The notes beneath the pieces are model-generated. The model did no database searches, was not told where the DNA came from, and worked only from the letters and a program-made list of their open reading frames with translations. Below, in pieces: positions 17,389-25,374 of a stretch of DNA of 64,000 nt. Numbering within the stretch: the stretch's first letter is position 1; every line of letters begins with the position of its first letter. The position numbers were made by a program, and so were the translations under genes. Origin of the DNA: an uncultured Acidaminococcus sp. (lineage in GTDB: Bacteria > Bacillota > Negativicutes > Acidaminococcales > Acidaminococcaceae); contig CAJMHI010000001.1 of the NCBI GenBank assembly GCA_905213155.1, forward strand, positions 1 through 64,000, written 5' to 3'.

Positions 17389-18306
17389 TTATGTTTGCGT
17401 AGATTTAAGGATGCCCGTGCCGTCAAAGGCCGGAATAAACTGGCTGTCGGCGGAGGCACCCTCCTGCACAAACCCGTCTTCAATGGAGGTGGAGAAGAGA
17501 TACTTCTCCACCTCTTCGTATTCTGCATTGGTCAGTGTCCGGTTCAGATCGGGATACTGGGAGTCGGACACGCTGCCGCAGGGTACGTACTGCCGCATCA
17601 GGCTAAAGAGTACATCCCCCGGGCGAAAGGTTTGTGTCACCCAGTCAATGATACGTTTACTGTCCTCAATAAGGCCGGGGAGAATCAGGTGGCGGATGAT
17701 GATGCCTTTTTTTAAAAGACCTGTTGCATCATCCATTTCATAGGGTCCGGTCTGTCGAAACATTTCTAAAATAGCCTTTGTGGCGGTCTCAAAATAGTTA
17801 GGCGCATGGCTGTAGCGACGGGCCGGGGACTCACTGTAATATTTTAAGTCCGGCAGATAAATCTGGACTTTGCCTTTCAAGCGTTTCAACGTGGCAATAG
17901 TCTCGTACCCGCCGCAGTTGTACACTACAGGCACCGGCAGGGCAGGGGTTAAGGATTCTAAAATCGTAGGAAGATACTGGGTAGGTGTGACCAGATTGAT
18001 GTTGTGAGCGCCTTGCTGGATGAGATTATGGTAAATCTGCCGCAGTGCTTCGGCTGTAACTTCCCAGCCCTTTCCTTCTGTGCTGATGACGCTATTCTGG
18101 CAGAATACGCATTGCAGCGTGCAGCCGGAAAAAAACACGGTGCCGCTGCCCTTAGTGCCGCTGATCACCGGTTCTTCCCAGAAATGCAGCGCAGCCCGGG
18201 CTGCCCGGGGCATGGTATAACAACGGCAAAATCCCAGCGTGCCGGGGGCTCCCGGACGCAGGGGACGATTCACATTGCAAGTATGGGGACAGAGATTGCA
18301 CAGCAT
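17389..18306 (-). CDS. Radical SAM protein, PflX/pyruvate-formate-lyase-activating-like
   Basis: 305-residue radical SAM enzyme of the PflX-like group (COG1313). The radical SAM motif is CTLQCVFCQN (Cys-x3-Cys-x2-Cys) near residue 65. An N-terminal cysteine cluster (MLCNLCPHTCNV ... GFCRCY) suggests an additional metal site. Members of this group have no proven substrate. Start at 18306 has AAGAAGG upstream. It diverges from greA with a back-to-back promoter and converges on the EFR1 gene. Being next to a ferredoxin/flavodoxin suggests, but does not prove, an electron-donor partnership. Confidence 0.88.
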   Translation of the reverse strand: MLCNLCPHTCNVNRPLRPGAPGTLGFCRCYTMPRAARAALHFWEEPVISGTKGSGTVFFSGCTLQCVFCQNSVISTEGKGWEVTAEALRQIYHNLIQQGAHNINLVTPTQYLPTILESLTPALPVPVVYNCGGYETIATLKRLKGKVQIYLPDLKYYSESPARRYSHAPNYFETATKAILEMFRQTGPYEMDDATGLLKKGIIIRHLILPGLIEDSKRIIDWVTQTFRPGDVLFSLMRQYVPCGSVSDSQYPDLNRTLTNAEYEEVEKYLFSTSIEDGFVQEGASADSQFIPAFDGTGILKSTQT

Positions 18307-18336
18307 GGGATAGCCTTCTTTCTTTACAATGCTACC

Positions 18337-18365
18337 ATTATACCATGGGGCCTTTACATTGACAA
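18337..18365 (-). promoter_or_regulatory. Promoter of the radical SAM gene
   Basis: On the minus strand TTGTCA (18365 to 18360) and TATAAT (18342 to 18337) with a 17-bp spacer. The -35 covers nearly the same bases as the -35 of greA. Confidence 0.7.
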
Positions 18366-18387
18366 AAGCCCTGTAAAACTCTATAAT
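18359..18387 (+). promoter_or_regulatory. Consensus sigma-70 promoter of greA-lysS
   Basis: TTGACA (18359-18364), 17-bp spacer, TATAAT (18382-18387): a perfect match to consensus, 55 nt before greA. Confidence 0.9.
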
Positions 18388-18441
18388 TTACAAGATATGG
18401 AAAAATCACTTACAAGGAAAAGATAAAGGAGTCGTGAAACA

Positions 18442-18930
18442 ATGGCGGAACAAACGATTGTGACCCAGGAAGGTCTGAAGAAACTGGAAGACGAGCTGGA
18501 ATATCTTCGCAGTGAGAAACGGCAGCAGGTTGCCGAGCGGCTGAAAGTCGCCATCAGCTATGGGGATATCAGCGAAAACTCCGAATATGACGATGCAAAA
18601 AATGAACAGGCCTTTGTGGAAGGGCGTATCCTGACGCTGGAAAATATGATCCGCAATGCCAAAGTCATTGAGGCTTCTGAAGTAGATAAAGACGTTGTAG
18701 CCTTAGGCAACAACGTAAAAATCGAAGATGTGGAAACCAAGGAAACAGAAGAATATACCATTGTGGGAACCACGGAAGCCGACCCTATGGCAGAACCGCC
18801 CCGGATCAGCAACGAATCCCCGGTAGGACAGGCAATTTTGGGCCACAAGGTGGGGGACGTGATCAAAGTCCGCACTCCGGTAGGGGAATTGGATTACAAA
18901 GTAGTCGCTATTGACCACCCCAAGAAATAA
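18442..18930 (+). CDS. greA: Transcription elongation factor GreA
   Basis: 162-residue factor that rescues backtracked RNA polymerase by stimulating transcript cleavage. The N-terminal coiled coil carries the acidic tip motif (GDISENSEYDDAKNEQ), and the C-terminal FKBP-like domain ends PVGELDYKVVAID. Start has AAAGGAG. lysS begins 23 nt after the stop, so greA-lysS form an operon, an arrangement common in Firmicutes. Confidence 0.97.
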   Translation: MAEQTIVTQEGLKKLEDELEYLRSEKRQQVAERLKVAISYGDISENSEYDDAKNEQAFVEGRILTLENMIRNAKVIEASEVDKDVVALGNNVKIEDVETKETEEYTIVGTTEADPMAEPPRISNESPVGQAILGHKVGDVIKVRTPVGELDYKVVAIDHPKK

Positions 18931-18952
18931 GAAGCTAGAGGAGAGAAGTCTC

Positions 18953-20911
18953 ATGTCCGAAATAACTACCAGCCAGGACGCAGAAAATCAGGTTCTGGCG
19001 GACGAAACTATGAATGAACAAATGCAGGTGCGCCTGGACAAGATGCACAAGCTGGAAGCGCTGGGCATCCAGCCCTTTGGCCATGCGTATCCCTGGACCC
19101 ATCATACCAAAGATGTTCGGGATAACGTGGAGCAGATGGAGCAGGACGGCACCGTTGTGAAAGTCGCAGGCCGTCTCACGGCTATCCGGGGGCACGGCAA
19201 GACCAGCTTTATGGATCTCCAGGATAAAACCGGGAAAATCCAGGTGTACTGCCGCAAGGATGAAATGGGCGAAGAAGCCTATGCCGTGGTAAAACTTTTG
19301 GATATTGGCGATGTTGTAGGCGTAGAAGGCGCTGTATTTAAAACCCATATGGGCGAACCCTCCATCCGGGTGCAGAAGCTGGACTTTTTGTCCAAGGCGT
19401 TAAAACCTCTGCCGGAGAAATGGCATGGGCTGAAAGACAAGGAAATCCGGTATCGCCAGCGCTATGTGGATCTGATTGTGAATCCGGAAGTACGGGATAC
19501 CTTTGTCAAGCGCTCCGAGATCATTAAGACTGTGCGTGCGGTGCTGGATGGGGAAGATTACCTGGAAGTGGAAACGCCGGTGCTAAACACCATTTCCGGA
19601 GGCGCTACGGCCCGTCCTTTCGTGACCCACCACAATGCTTTGGATATTGATTTGTATCTGCGCATTGCTACGGAACTGAATTTAAAGCGTCTGATTGTAG
19701 GCGGTCTGGAACGGGTGTATGAACTGGGCCGGGTCTTCCGTAACGAAGGCATGGATATTAAGCACAACCCGGAATTTACGTCCCTGGAATGCTATGAGGC
19801 GTTTGGGGATATGAACACCATGATGGATCTGACGGAAAAGATAGTTACCGCCTGTGCCCAAAAGGTGCTGGGAACGCTGAAAATCCGCTATGAGGATACG
19901 GAGATTGATCTGACCGGTCCGTGGCCCCGGATGAGCATGATTGACGCTGTAAAAAAATACAGCGGCAAAGATTTCACCGGCATCAGCGACGTGGCAAAAG
20001 CCCGGGAAATGGCAAAAGAAGCGGGCGTTACCGTGGAAGCCTCCTGGGGCGTGGGCAAGATTATCAATGCGTTCTTTGATGAATTTGTAGAAAAGAACCT
20101 GATTCAGCCCATCTTTATTACCGGGCATCCCAAGGAAATCTCCCCGCTGGCTAAGAGCAGCGCAGCGGATCCGGAGATCACAGACCGTTTTGAAGGCTAT
20201 ATCTTTGGCCGGGAAATCTGCAACGGGTTTACCGAGCTGAATGATCCGCTGGACCAAAAAGAACGGTTTGAAAAACAGGTGGAAGAACGGAAAGCCGGGG
20301 ATGAAGAAGCCGGCATGATGGACGAAGACTTTATCAATGCCCTGATGCATGGCCTGCCGCCCACGGGCGGCTTGGGGATCGGTATTGACCGGCTGGTGAT
20401 GTTCCTTACCGGAGCAGAATCTATCCGGGACGTCTTGCTGTTCCCCACCATGAAACCGCTGGATCTGGCCAAAGAAGAGACCACAGAACCGGAAGCTGTG
20501 AAAGTGGATCCTAACGCTCCTTTTGCCAATGCAGTGGATCTTAGCAAGGTAACGGTGGAACCGCTGTTCCAGGATTTTGTAGACTTTGATTCCTTTGCGG
20601 CCTGCGATTTCCGTGTGGTAAAGGTGAAAGACTGCGTGGCCGTACCCAAGAGCAAAAAGCTGCTTCAATTCACTTTGGACGATGGCACGGGTACGGACCG
20701 GACCATCCTTAGTGGCATCAAGGCCTACTACAATCCGGAAGACCTGATCGGTAAAACGCTGGTAGCCATTGTAAACTTGCCGCCCCGGAAGATGATGGGG
20801 CTGGAAAGCTGCGGCATGCTGCTGTCTGCCGAACATATGGAAGGGGACGAACGCAAGCTGAACCTGGTGATGGTTGCCTCCGGGCTGCCTGCCGGTGCAA
20901 AGCTGTGCTAA
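18953..20911 (+). CDS. lysS: Lysyl-tRNA synthetase (class II) with C-terminal EMAPII-like tRNA-binding domain
   Basis: 652 residues, against about 490-500 for ordinary bacterial LysRS. Residues about 60-180 are the OB anticodon-binding domain. The class II core follows with motif 2 VYELGRVFRNEGMDIKHNPEFTSLE (19715-19790) and motif 3 GLGIGIDRLVMFLTG. After a short linker, residues about 535-652 form a tRNA-binding domain like that at the end of MetRS and in CsaA (FAACDFRVVKVKDC; NLPPRKMMGLESCGMLLSA). This fusion should raise tRNA affinity. ATG 18953 follows GAGGAGAG; the frame is open upstream but has no site there. Confidence 0.95.
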   Translation: MSEITTSQDAENQVLADETMNEQMQVRLDKMHKLEALGIQPFGHAYPWTHHTKDVRDNVEQMEQDGTVVKVAGRLTAIRGHGKTSFMDLQDKTGKIQVYCRKDEMGEEAYAVVKLLDIGDVVGVEGAVFKTHMGEPSIRVQKLDFLSKALKPLPEKWHGLKDKEIRYRQRYVDLIVNPEVRDTFVKRSEIIKTVRAVLDGEDYLEVETPVLNTISGGATARPFVTHHNALDIDLYLRIATELNLKRLIVGGLERVYELGRVFRNEGMDIKHNPEFTSLECYEAFGDMNTMMDLTEKIVTACAQKVLGTLKIRYEDTEIDLTGPWPRMSMIDAVKKYSGKDFTGISDVAKAREMAKEAGVTVEASWGVGKIINAFFDEFVEKNLIQPIFITGHPKEISPLAKSSAADPEITDRFEGYIFGREICNGFTELNDPLDQKERFEKQVEERKAGDEEAGMMDEDFINALMHGLPPTGGLGIGIDRLVMFLTGAESIRDVLLFPTMKPLDLAKEETTEPEAVKVDPNAPFANAVDLSKVTVEPLFQDFVDFDSFAACDFRVVKVKDCVAVPKSKKLLQFTLDDGTGTDRTILSGIKAYYNPEDLIGKTLVAIVNLPPRKMMGLESCGMLLSAEHMEGDERKLNLVMVASGLPAGAKLC

Positions 20912-20929
20912 CAAAATTATTTTAGAAAG

Positions 20930-20953
20930 AGGGATTTCTTTAGAGAAGTCCCT
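20930..20953 (+). terminator. Weak terminator-like hairpin after lysS
   Basis: AGGGATTTCT pairs with AGAAGTCCCT around a TTAG loop, followed by a T/C-rich but not uniform tract. Some readthrough into the next gene is likely. Confidence 0.5.
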
Positions 20954-20984
20954 TCTTCTGTATCGGGGAAAGGAGTGGATTCGT

Positions 20985-21713
20985 TTGACCAGACCTTTGA
21001 TTGGTATTTCTGGAAATCATTTGGTGGATGAAGGTGGCCCTTTTGCCGGTTACCACCGTGCCTATGTGAATCACGATTATGTGCGTTCGATTACGGAAGC
21101 GGGCGGAGTGCCTATGGTTATTCCCTTTAATGAGGATGCAGAAGCGGTGAAAGAGTGCGTCGCCCGCATTGATGCCCTGCTGATGACCGGCGGGCATGAT
21201 ATTTGCCCCCTCAATTACGGCGAAGAACCTCATCAGAAGATTGGCCCCGTTTGGCCGGAGCGGGATGCCTTTGACCTGCTTTTAATCAAAGAAGCAGAAA
21301 AGCGCCGGATCCCTATTATGGGCATTTGCCGGGGCCTCCAGATTTTAAATGTGGCCCATGGCGGCACGCTGTATCAGGATTTATCCCTGGACAAAAACTG
21401 CTATATCAAGCACGCCCAAAAACAGGATCCTGCCACTGCTACCCATTCCATCCTCATTGAAGAGGGCAGCCGCCTGGCAAAAATTATTGGGCAGTGCCAG
21501 TGGGTCACCAATTCCCACCATCATCAAACGGTCCATAAAGTGGGAGAAGGCTTCAAAGTCACGGCACGGGCCAAAGATGGAACCGTGGAATCCTTGGAAG
21601 GGACAAACTATCCCTATCTCATGGCGTACCAATTCCACCCGGAAATGATGTCCGCTAAGTATGCGCTGGCAAAGAAAATCTTTGTTGATTTTATTGTCGC
21701 CGCAGGAAAATAG
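20985..21713 (+). CDS. Gamma-glutamyl-gamma-aminobutyrate hydrolase-like class I glutamine amidotransferase
   Basis: 242-residue peptidase C26 family protein (PuuD-like). The nucleophile elbow is MGICRGLQ, and the His-Glu pair is in FHPEMM near the end. PuuD removes glutamate from gamma-glutamyl-GABA, and relatives hydrolyse other gamma-glutamyl amides. No putrescine-utilisation genes are adjacent, so the substrate is open. The best start is TTG 20985, nine bases after AAAGGAG; the open frame upstream to 20874 overlaps lysS and has no ribosome site. It would release glutamate, which fits the glutamate-centred gene set of the window. Confidence 0.88.
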   Translation: MTRPLIGISGNHLVDEGGPFAGYHRAYVNHDYVRSITEAGGVPMVIPFNEDAEAVKECVARIDALLMTGGHDICPLNYGEEPHQKIGPVWPERDAFDLLLIKEAEKRRIPIMGICRGLQILNVAHGGTLYQDLSLDKNCYIKHAQKQDPATATHSILIEEGSRLAKIIGQCQWVTNSHHHQTVHKVGEGFKVTARAKDGTVESLEGTNYPYLMAYQFHPEMMSAKYALAKKIFVDFIVAAGK

Positions 21714-21722
21714 GCCCTACTT

Positions 21723-21751
21723 TTGCCTTTTTGACCTTTTTACGGTATACT
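21723..21751 (+). promoter_or_regulatory. Promoter-like element upstream of the GNAT gene
   Basis: TTGCCT (21723-21728) and TATACT (21746-21751) with a 17-bp spacer; the predicted start near 21758 is directly before the hairpin at 21764. Confidence 0.5.
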
Positions 21752-21763
21752 AAAGAAAAGACT

Positions 21764-21805
21764 CCGCAGCAAATCGGAATACACTCCGGTTTGCTACGGT
21801 TTTTT
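21764..21805 (+). terminator. Terminator hairpin between the C26 hydrolase and GNAT genes
   Basis: CCGCAGCAAATCGG pairs with CCGGTTTGCTACGG (one mismatch, one G-U), followed by six T. It can end the upstream gene, or act on the GNAT leader if the promoter at 21723-21751 is real. Confidence 0.8.
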
Positions 21806-21842
21806 CGTATACAGTAAATTGTGCTATAAGGAGGCAATTGTG

Positions 21843-22346
21843 ATGAAAGTAACTTGGGCAACACTGGAAGACCTGGAGCAAATTTACGGGCTGGAAATCC
21901 GCTGTTTTCCGCCCGGTGTGGCAGAAGAACGACAGGTTATCCGCAAACGGATTGAGACCTGTCCGGATAATTTTGTCCTGGTGTGGGATGAGGGGAAACT
22001 AGCAGCCTTTGTCAATGGTATCGGCTCTTCACTGCGGGACTTGTCGGACGATATGTTTACCGGCGAGTATCTCCACGATCCTGAGGGCGACTGGAAAATG
22101 ATGTTAAGCGTAGGAACGGATCCTAAGTATCGAGGCAGAGGACTGGCTGGAAAAGCCATTTTGCGCTTTGTCAGCTGGGCCAAAGAAAAAGGCCGCAAAG
22201 GCGTGGTGCTCACCTGCCGCGAACCCTTGCTGCCCTTTTATGCCCGCTTTGGCTTTAAAAACGAAGGTCTGTCCAAGTCCCGCCACGGGGATGAGGAGTG
22301 GTACCAGATGCGGCTGACGTTTCCGGAGAGTCCCGCAGTACCTTGA
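21843..22346 (+). CDS. GNAT-family N-acetyltransferase
   Basis: 167-residue acetyl-CoA-dependent acyltransferase. The pantetheine-binding motif A is visible as LSVGTDPKYRGRGLAGKAILRF (residues about 88-109), with a typical C-terminal strand region (FYARFGFKNEGLSKS). The substrate is unknown. ATG 21843 follows AAGGAGG. The convergent ATPase gene ends 4 nt beyond its stop without a visible terminator. Confidence 0.88.
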   Translation: MKVTWATLEDLEQIYGLEIRCFPPGVAEERQVIRKRIETCPDNFVLVWDEGKLAAFVNGIGSSLRDLSDDMFTGEYLHDPEGDWKMMLSVGTDPKYRGRGLAGKAILRFVSWAKEKGRKGVVLTCREPLLPFYARFGFKNEGLSKSRHGDEEWYQMRLTFPESPAVP

Positions 22347-22350
22347 AGTT

Positions 22351-23673
22351 TTATACCTGCTCTTTTTGTGACACCAGTTTTCCCACTTGGTTGATGGCAT
22401 AGAGTGGCAGATTCATCAACCATTGTACCTCTTTGAAGTCTGCCAAAGAGGTACGAATAGAGAGTTTTGGGGCGAATTTTTCATAGTATGTTTTTAGGCT
22501 TTTTGCCCGGAGATTTACTTCGGCTTTTACTTCAATGGGAATAATCCGGTTCCCTATATCTGCCACAAAGTCGATCTCGCAGGAACCTCTGTTGTTCGTA
22601 TAGTAATAGACATCCAAATTTTCAATGGTTTTGAGCTGCTGGCAAACGTATTGTTCTGTAAGGGCTCCTTTGAACTCAACAAAAAGATCATTTCCATCCA
22701 GTAAGGTGCGCTGCTGCAACCCAGTCAGACAGCTTAACAGCCCTACATCCAATACAAAAAGCTTAAATGCTTTTAAATCTTCATAGGCCCGCAAAGGGAT
22801 CTCAGGCGTGGTAACCCGTCCCACCTTGTGAATGAGGCCGCAGTCCTGGAGCCACAGCATGGCGATTTCATATTCTTTTGCTCTCGCACCTTCCCGAATC
22901 AGGCCATAGATGAATTTTTTATTTTCTTTTGCCAGCTGGGAAGGGATGCTGTTCCATAGCATGCGCAGTCGGGGAACGATTTCATTGGGAGCATGTTTAG
23001 AAAAATCCTGCTCATAGGTGGAAAGGATACGTTGTTGAATTTTTCGCACGGCACTAAAGTCTTTGCTATCGGCAAAACATTGTACGGCTTCCGGCATACC
23101 GCCGACAAAATAATATTGTTTTAATGCCTCAATATAGGTCTGTTTAAACGGTGTAGCCATAGCAAAATCCAATGAATCCAGGACTTTTGCAAACCGTTCT
23201 TTACCCGTTGCCATTAAAAATTCATTAAAGGAAAGGGGGAAAAGCTTTAAAAATTCCACTTTCCCCACGGGAAACGATGTGCCTTGGTGCAAGGCGATTC
23301 CCAGTAGAGAGCCGGCGCAGATTATTTGATACTGGGGCGCTTCCTCATTGAAGTATTTGAGAGAAGTAAGGGCACGGGGGACTTCCTGGACTTCGTCAAA
23401 AATTAATAACGCATTCTCCGGGTCAATCTTACGCCCCACATAGAGCTCCAGCCCCATAATCAAACGTGCCGGAGTAAGGTCAGCGGAAAAAAGTTCCGCC
23501 ATTCTGGAGTTTGAATCAAAGTTGATATACACAGTATCCTTATAGGCTTGTCTGCCGAATTCTTTCATAAGCCAGGTCTTTCCAACCTGACGTGCTCCTT
23601 CTATAATGAGAGGTTTACGATATTTGTTTTGTTTCCATTTTAAAAGTTCCTGGATAGCGACTCTATACATCAT
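22351..23673 (-). CDS. AAA-type ATPase with DUF4143 domain
   Basis: About 440-residue ATPase of the large AAA-14/DUF4143 family scattered through bacteria and archaea, with no firm function. The Walker A is GARQVGKTWL, Walker B LLIFDEVQE, and a sensor region CAGSLLGIAL. The C-terminal half is the DUF4143 domain, with a restriction-nuclease-like core (CEIDFVADIGNRIIPIEVKAE: Asp ... Glu-x-Lys). Two adjacent ATG codons (23673 and 23670) follow GGAGG; the second has the better spacing. Such genes are often single accessory genes. Its promoter has its own palindrome (23729-23742). Confidence 0.9.
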   Translation of the reverse strand: MMYRVAIQELLKWKQNKYRKPLIIEGARQVGKTWLMKEFGRQAYKDTVYINFDSNSRMAELFSADLTPARLIMGLELYVGRKIDPENALLIFDEVQEVPRALTSLKYFNEEAPQYQIICAGSLLGIALHQGTSFPVGKVEFLKLFPLSFNEFLMATGKERFAKVLDSLDFAMATPFKQTYIEALKQYYFVGGMPEAVQCFADSKDFSAVRKIQQRILSTYEQDFSKHAPNEIVPRLRMLWNSIPSQLAKENKKFIYGLIREGARAKEYEIAMLWLQDCGLIHKVGRVTTPEIPLRAYEDLKAFKLFVLDVGLLSCLTGLQQRTLLDGNDLFVEFKGALTEQYVCQQLKTIENLDVYYYTNNRGSCEIDFVADIGNRIIPIEVKAEVNLRAKSLKTYYEKFAPKLSIRTSLADFKEVQWLMNLPLYAINQVGKLVSQKEQV

Positions 23674-23701
23674 TACACCTCCATACGTTTTCTTATTATA
23701 A

Positions 23702-23742
23702 AGAATAGCATGTTTTAACAAAAATTACAACGAACTTTCGTT
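23702..23742 (-). promoter_or_regulatory. Promoter and palindrome of the DUF4143 ATPase gene
   Basis: On the minus strand TTGTAA (23730 to 23725) and TATTCT (23707 to 23702) with a 17-bp spacer. The palindrome AACGAA-CT-TTCGTT (23729-23742) touches the -35 and could be a repressor site. Confidence 0.5.
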
Positions 23743-23844
23743 ATATCAATACATTTTTTACAATGAAAAATGCGATTTATTTACATTTATATCAAACATG
23801 TATGGAGCTGAGAATCGGTACTATCCATATTCTGTTAACTTTCC

Positions 23845-23873
23845 TTTACTTTGTCAAAGAAGTACAGTACAAT
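23845..23873 (+). promoter_or_regulatory. Promoter of the symporter-folate gene run
   Basis: TTTACT (23845-23850), 17-bp spacer, TACAAT (23868-23873), about 55 nt before the symporter start. Confidence 0.5.
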
Positions 23874-23928
23874 TAACCTTGTTGAATTCCCGTAGTTCCT
23901 TATAAAATATTTTTTGAGGTGAAGCGGA

Positions 23929-25374
23929 TTGAATTGGTATTTGCTGGTGATTGTCGGGTATGCGGTGCTTTTGATTCTCCTGGGACACATGGTGGGAAAA
24001 CATGTGAAGAAGGCGGCGGACTTCTTTGTAGGCAGCCGCACCTTCAGCACAGGTCTTTTGTTTACCACATTGATTGCTGCCAATATCGGGGCGGGGTCCA
24101 CCGTAGGGGTAACGGGGCTTGCGTATAAGTCCGGGATATCTAGCTGGTGGTGGATCGGCTGCAGCGGGCTGGGCTCCCTGATTTTGGCGTATATCGTAGG
24201 ACCGGCAGTGTGGAAAGTTGCCCAAAAACACAGACTTTATACCATGGGAGATTACTTGGAACTTCGCTATTCCAAGGCTTTCCGGGGTGTTACCAGTACC
24301 ATGATGGCCATAGGGACGCTGGCGCTATTTTCCGGGCAATTGATCGGAATTTCCTGGATTTTAAACGTAGTAGCAGGAGTCCCCAAAGCCTACGGAATTA
24401 TTATTGCCTCTGTGGTGGTAACGCTGTATTTTTCCAGCGGCGGTATTAAAAGTGCAGCCATCGTCAATATTATTGAACTTGTGGTGATTCTCCTGGGCTT
24501 TTGTGCGGCGGCGCCCTTTGCCCTGCAATATATCGGGGGATGGGATGGCCTGTTTGCTACCGTGTCCCAGAATATGGGAGATCAGGCAAAGATTGCCAAG
24601 TACTTTGCCTGGGACGGCCTGGGAACGGAAACCATTCTGGGCTATTTCCTCATGCTGACGCCGGCCTTTTGCATTTCTCCGGGGCTTATCGGGAAAGTGT
24701 ATGCAGCCAAAGATGAACATGCGGTAAAAGTCGGGACGCTACTTAACGGATTTGTCCAATTGATTTTTGCCTTTTTGCCCATGATTATCGGGATGTGCGC
24801 TTTTGCAGCGTTCCCCCATTTGGAAAATCAGGAATTGGCACTGCCAAAAGCCATGAAAGAGATGATGCCCTTTGGGATCAGTGCCTTTGCTCTCTCGGCG
24901 ATTTTTGCTGCGGAAGTCAGCACCAGTGACACGGTGCTGTATATGCTGGCGACGTCCTTGTCACGGGATCTGTACCAGACCTTTTTCCATCCGGATATCA
25001 GCGATGAAGCACTGCTGAAAGTCAGCAAGAAATTTACGGTAGCCTGCGGGATTTTGGGGATTTTCATTGCCTATTATATGGCGAATATTATTACGGCCCT
25101 GGCGATTTTCTATTCTCTCATGACCGTGTCCCTGGCCGCTCCGTTTTTGTTCGGTCTTTTTACCAAGCGTGCCTCCACAAAAGGCGCATTTTGCTCGGCG
25201 GTGCTGGGCGTTATGGTGGTGCTAGGGCTGCGTATCTTTAACGGGGGAAAAGGCATCGGCATTTTGAATGCCACCAGCCTGGGAATCCTTGTGGCGGCAG
25301 TGATTATGGCCCTGAGTCTTTGGATCTTCCCGGCAGAAACCAGAAAGGATGACGAATCCCATCTTGCGCAATAG
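23929..25374 (+). CDS. Sodium:solute symporter (SSS) family protein
   Basis: 481-residue inner-membrane protein with about 13 hydrophobic segments. Family features include GRTF-like SRTFSTGLLFTTLIAANIGAG early, and the sodium-site region AIFAAEVSTSDTVLYMLATSLSRDLY. SSS proteins import proline, pantothenate, sugars or organic acids with sodium; the substrate is unknown here. TTG 23929, seven bases after GAGGTG, is the best start. The next gene begins inside its last codons, so they are translationally coupled. Confidence 0.92.
   Translation: MNWYLLVIVGYAVLLILLGHMVGKHVKKAADFFVGSRTFSTGLLFTTLIAANIGAGSTVGVTGLAYKSGISSWWWIGCSGLGSLILAYIVGPAVWKVAQKHRLYTMGDYLELRYSKAFRGVTSTMMAIGTLALFSGQLIGISWILNVVAGVPKAYGIIIASVVVTLYFSSGGIKSAAIVNIIELVVILLGFCAAAPFALQYIGGWDGLFATVSQNMGDQAKIAKYFAWDGLGTETILGYFLMLTPAFCISPGLIGKVYAAKDEHAVKVGTLLNGFVQLIFAFLPMIIGMCAFAAFPHLENQELALPKAMKEMMPFGISAFALSAIFAAEVSTSDTVLYMLATSLSRDLYQTFFHPDISDEALLKVSKKFTVACGILGIFIAYYMANIITALAIFYSLMTVSLAAPFLFGLFTKRASTKGAFCSAVLGVMVVLGLRIFNGGKGIGILNATSLGILVAAVIMALSLWIFPAETRKDDESHLAQ

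Noticed and set aside
19682..20914. A 410-codon minus-strand open frame inside lysS
   Set aside because: Antisense shadow of a well-conserved synthetase; composition is His/Phe/Arg-rich as expected for a reverse frame.
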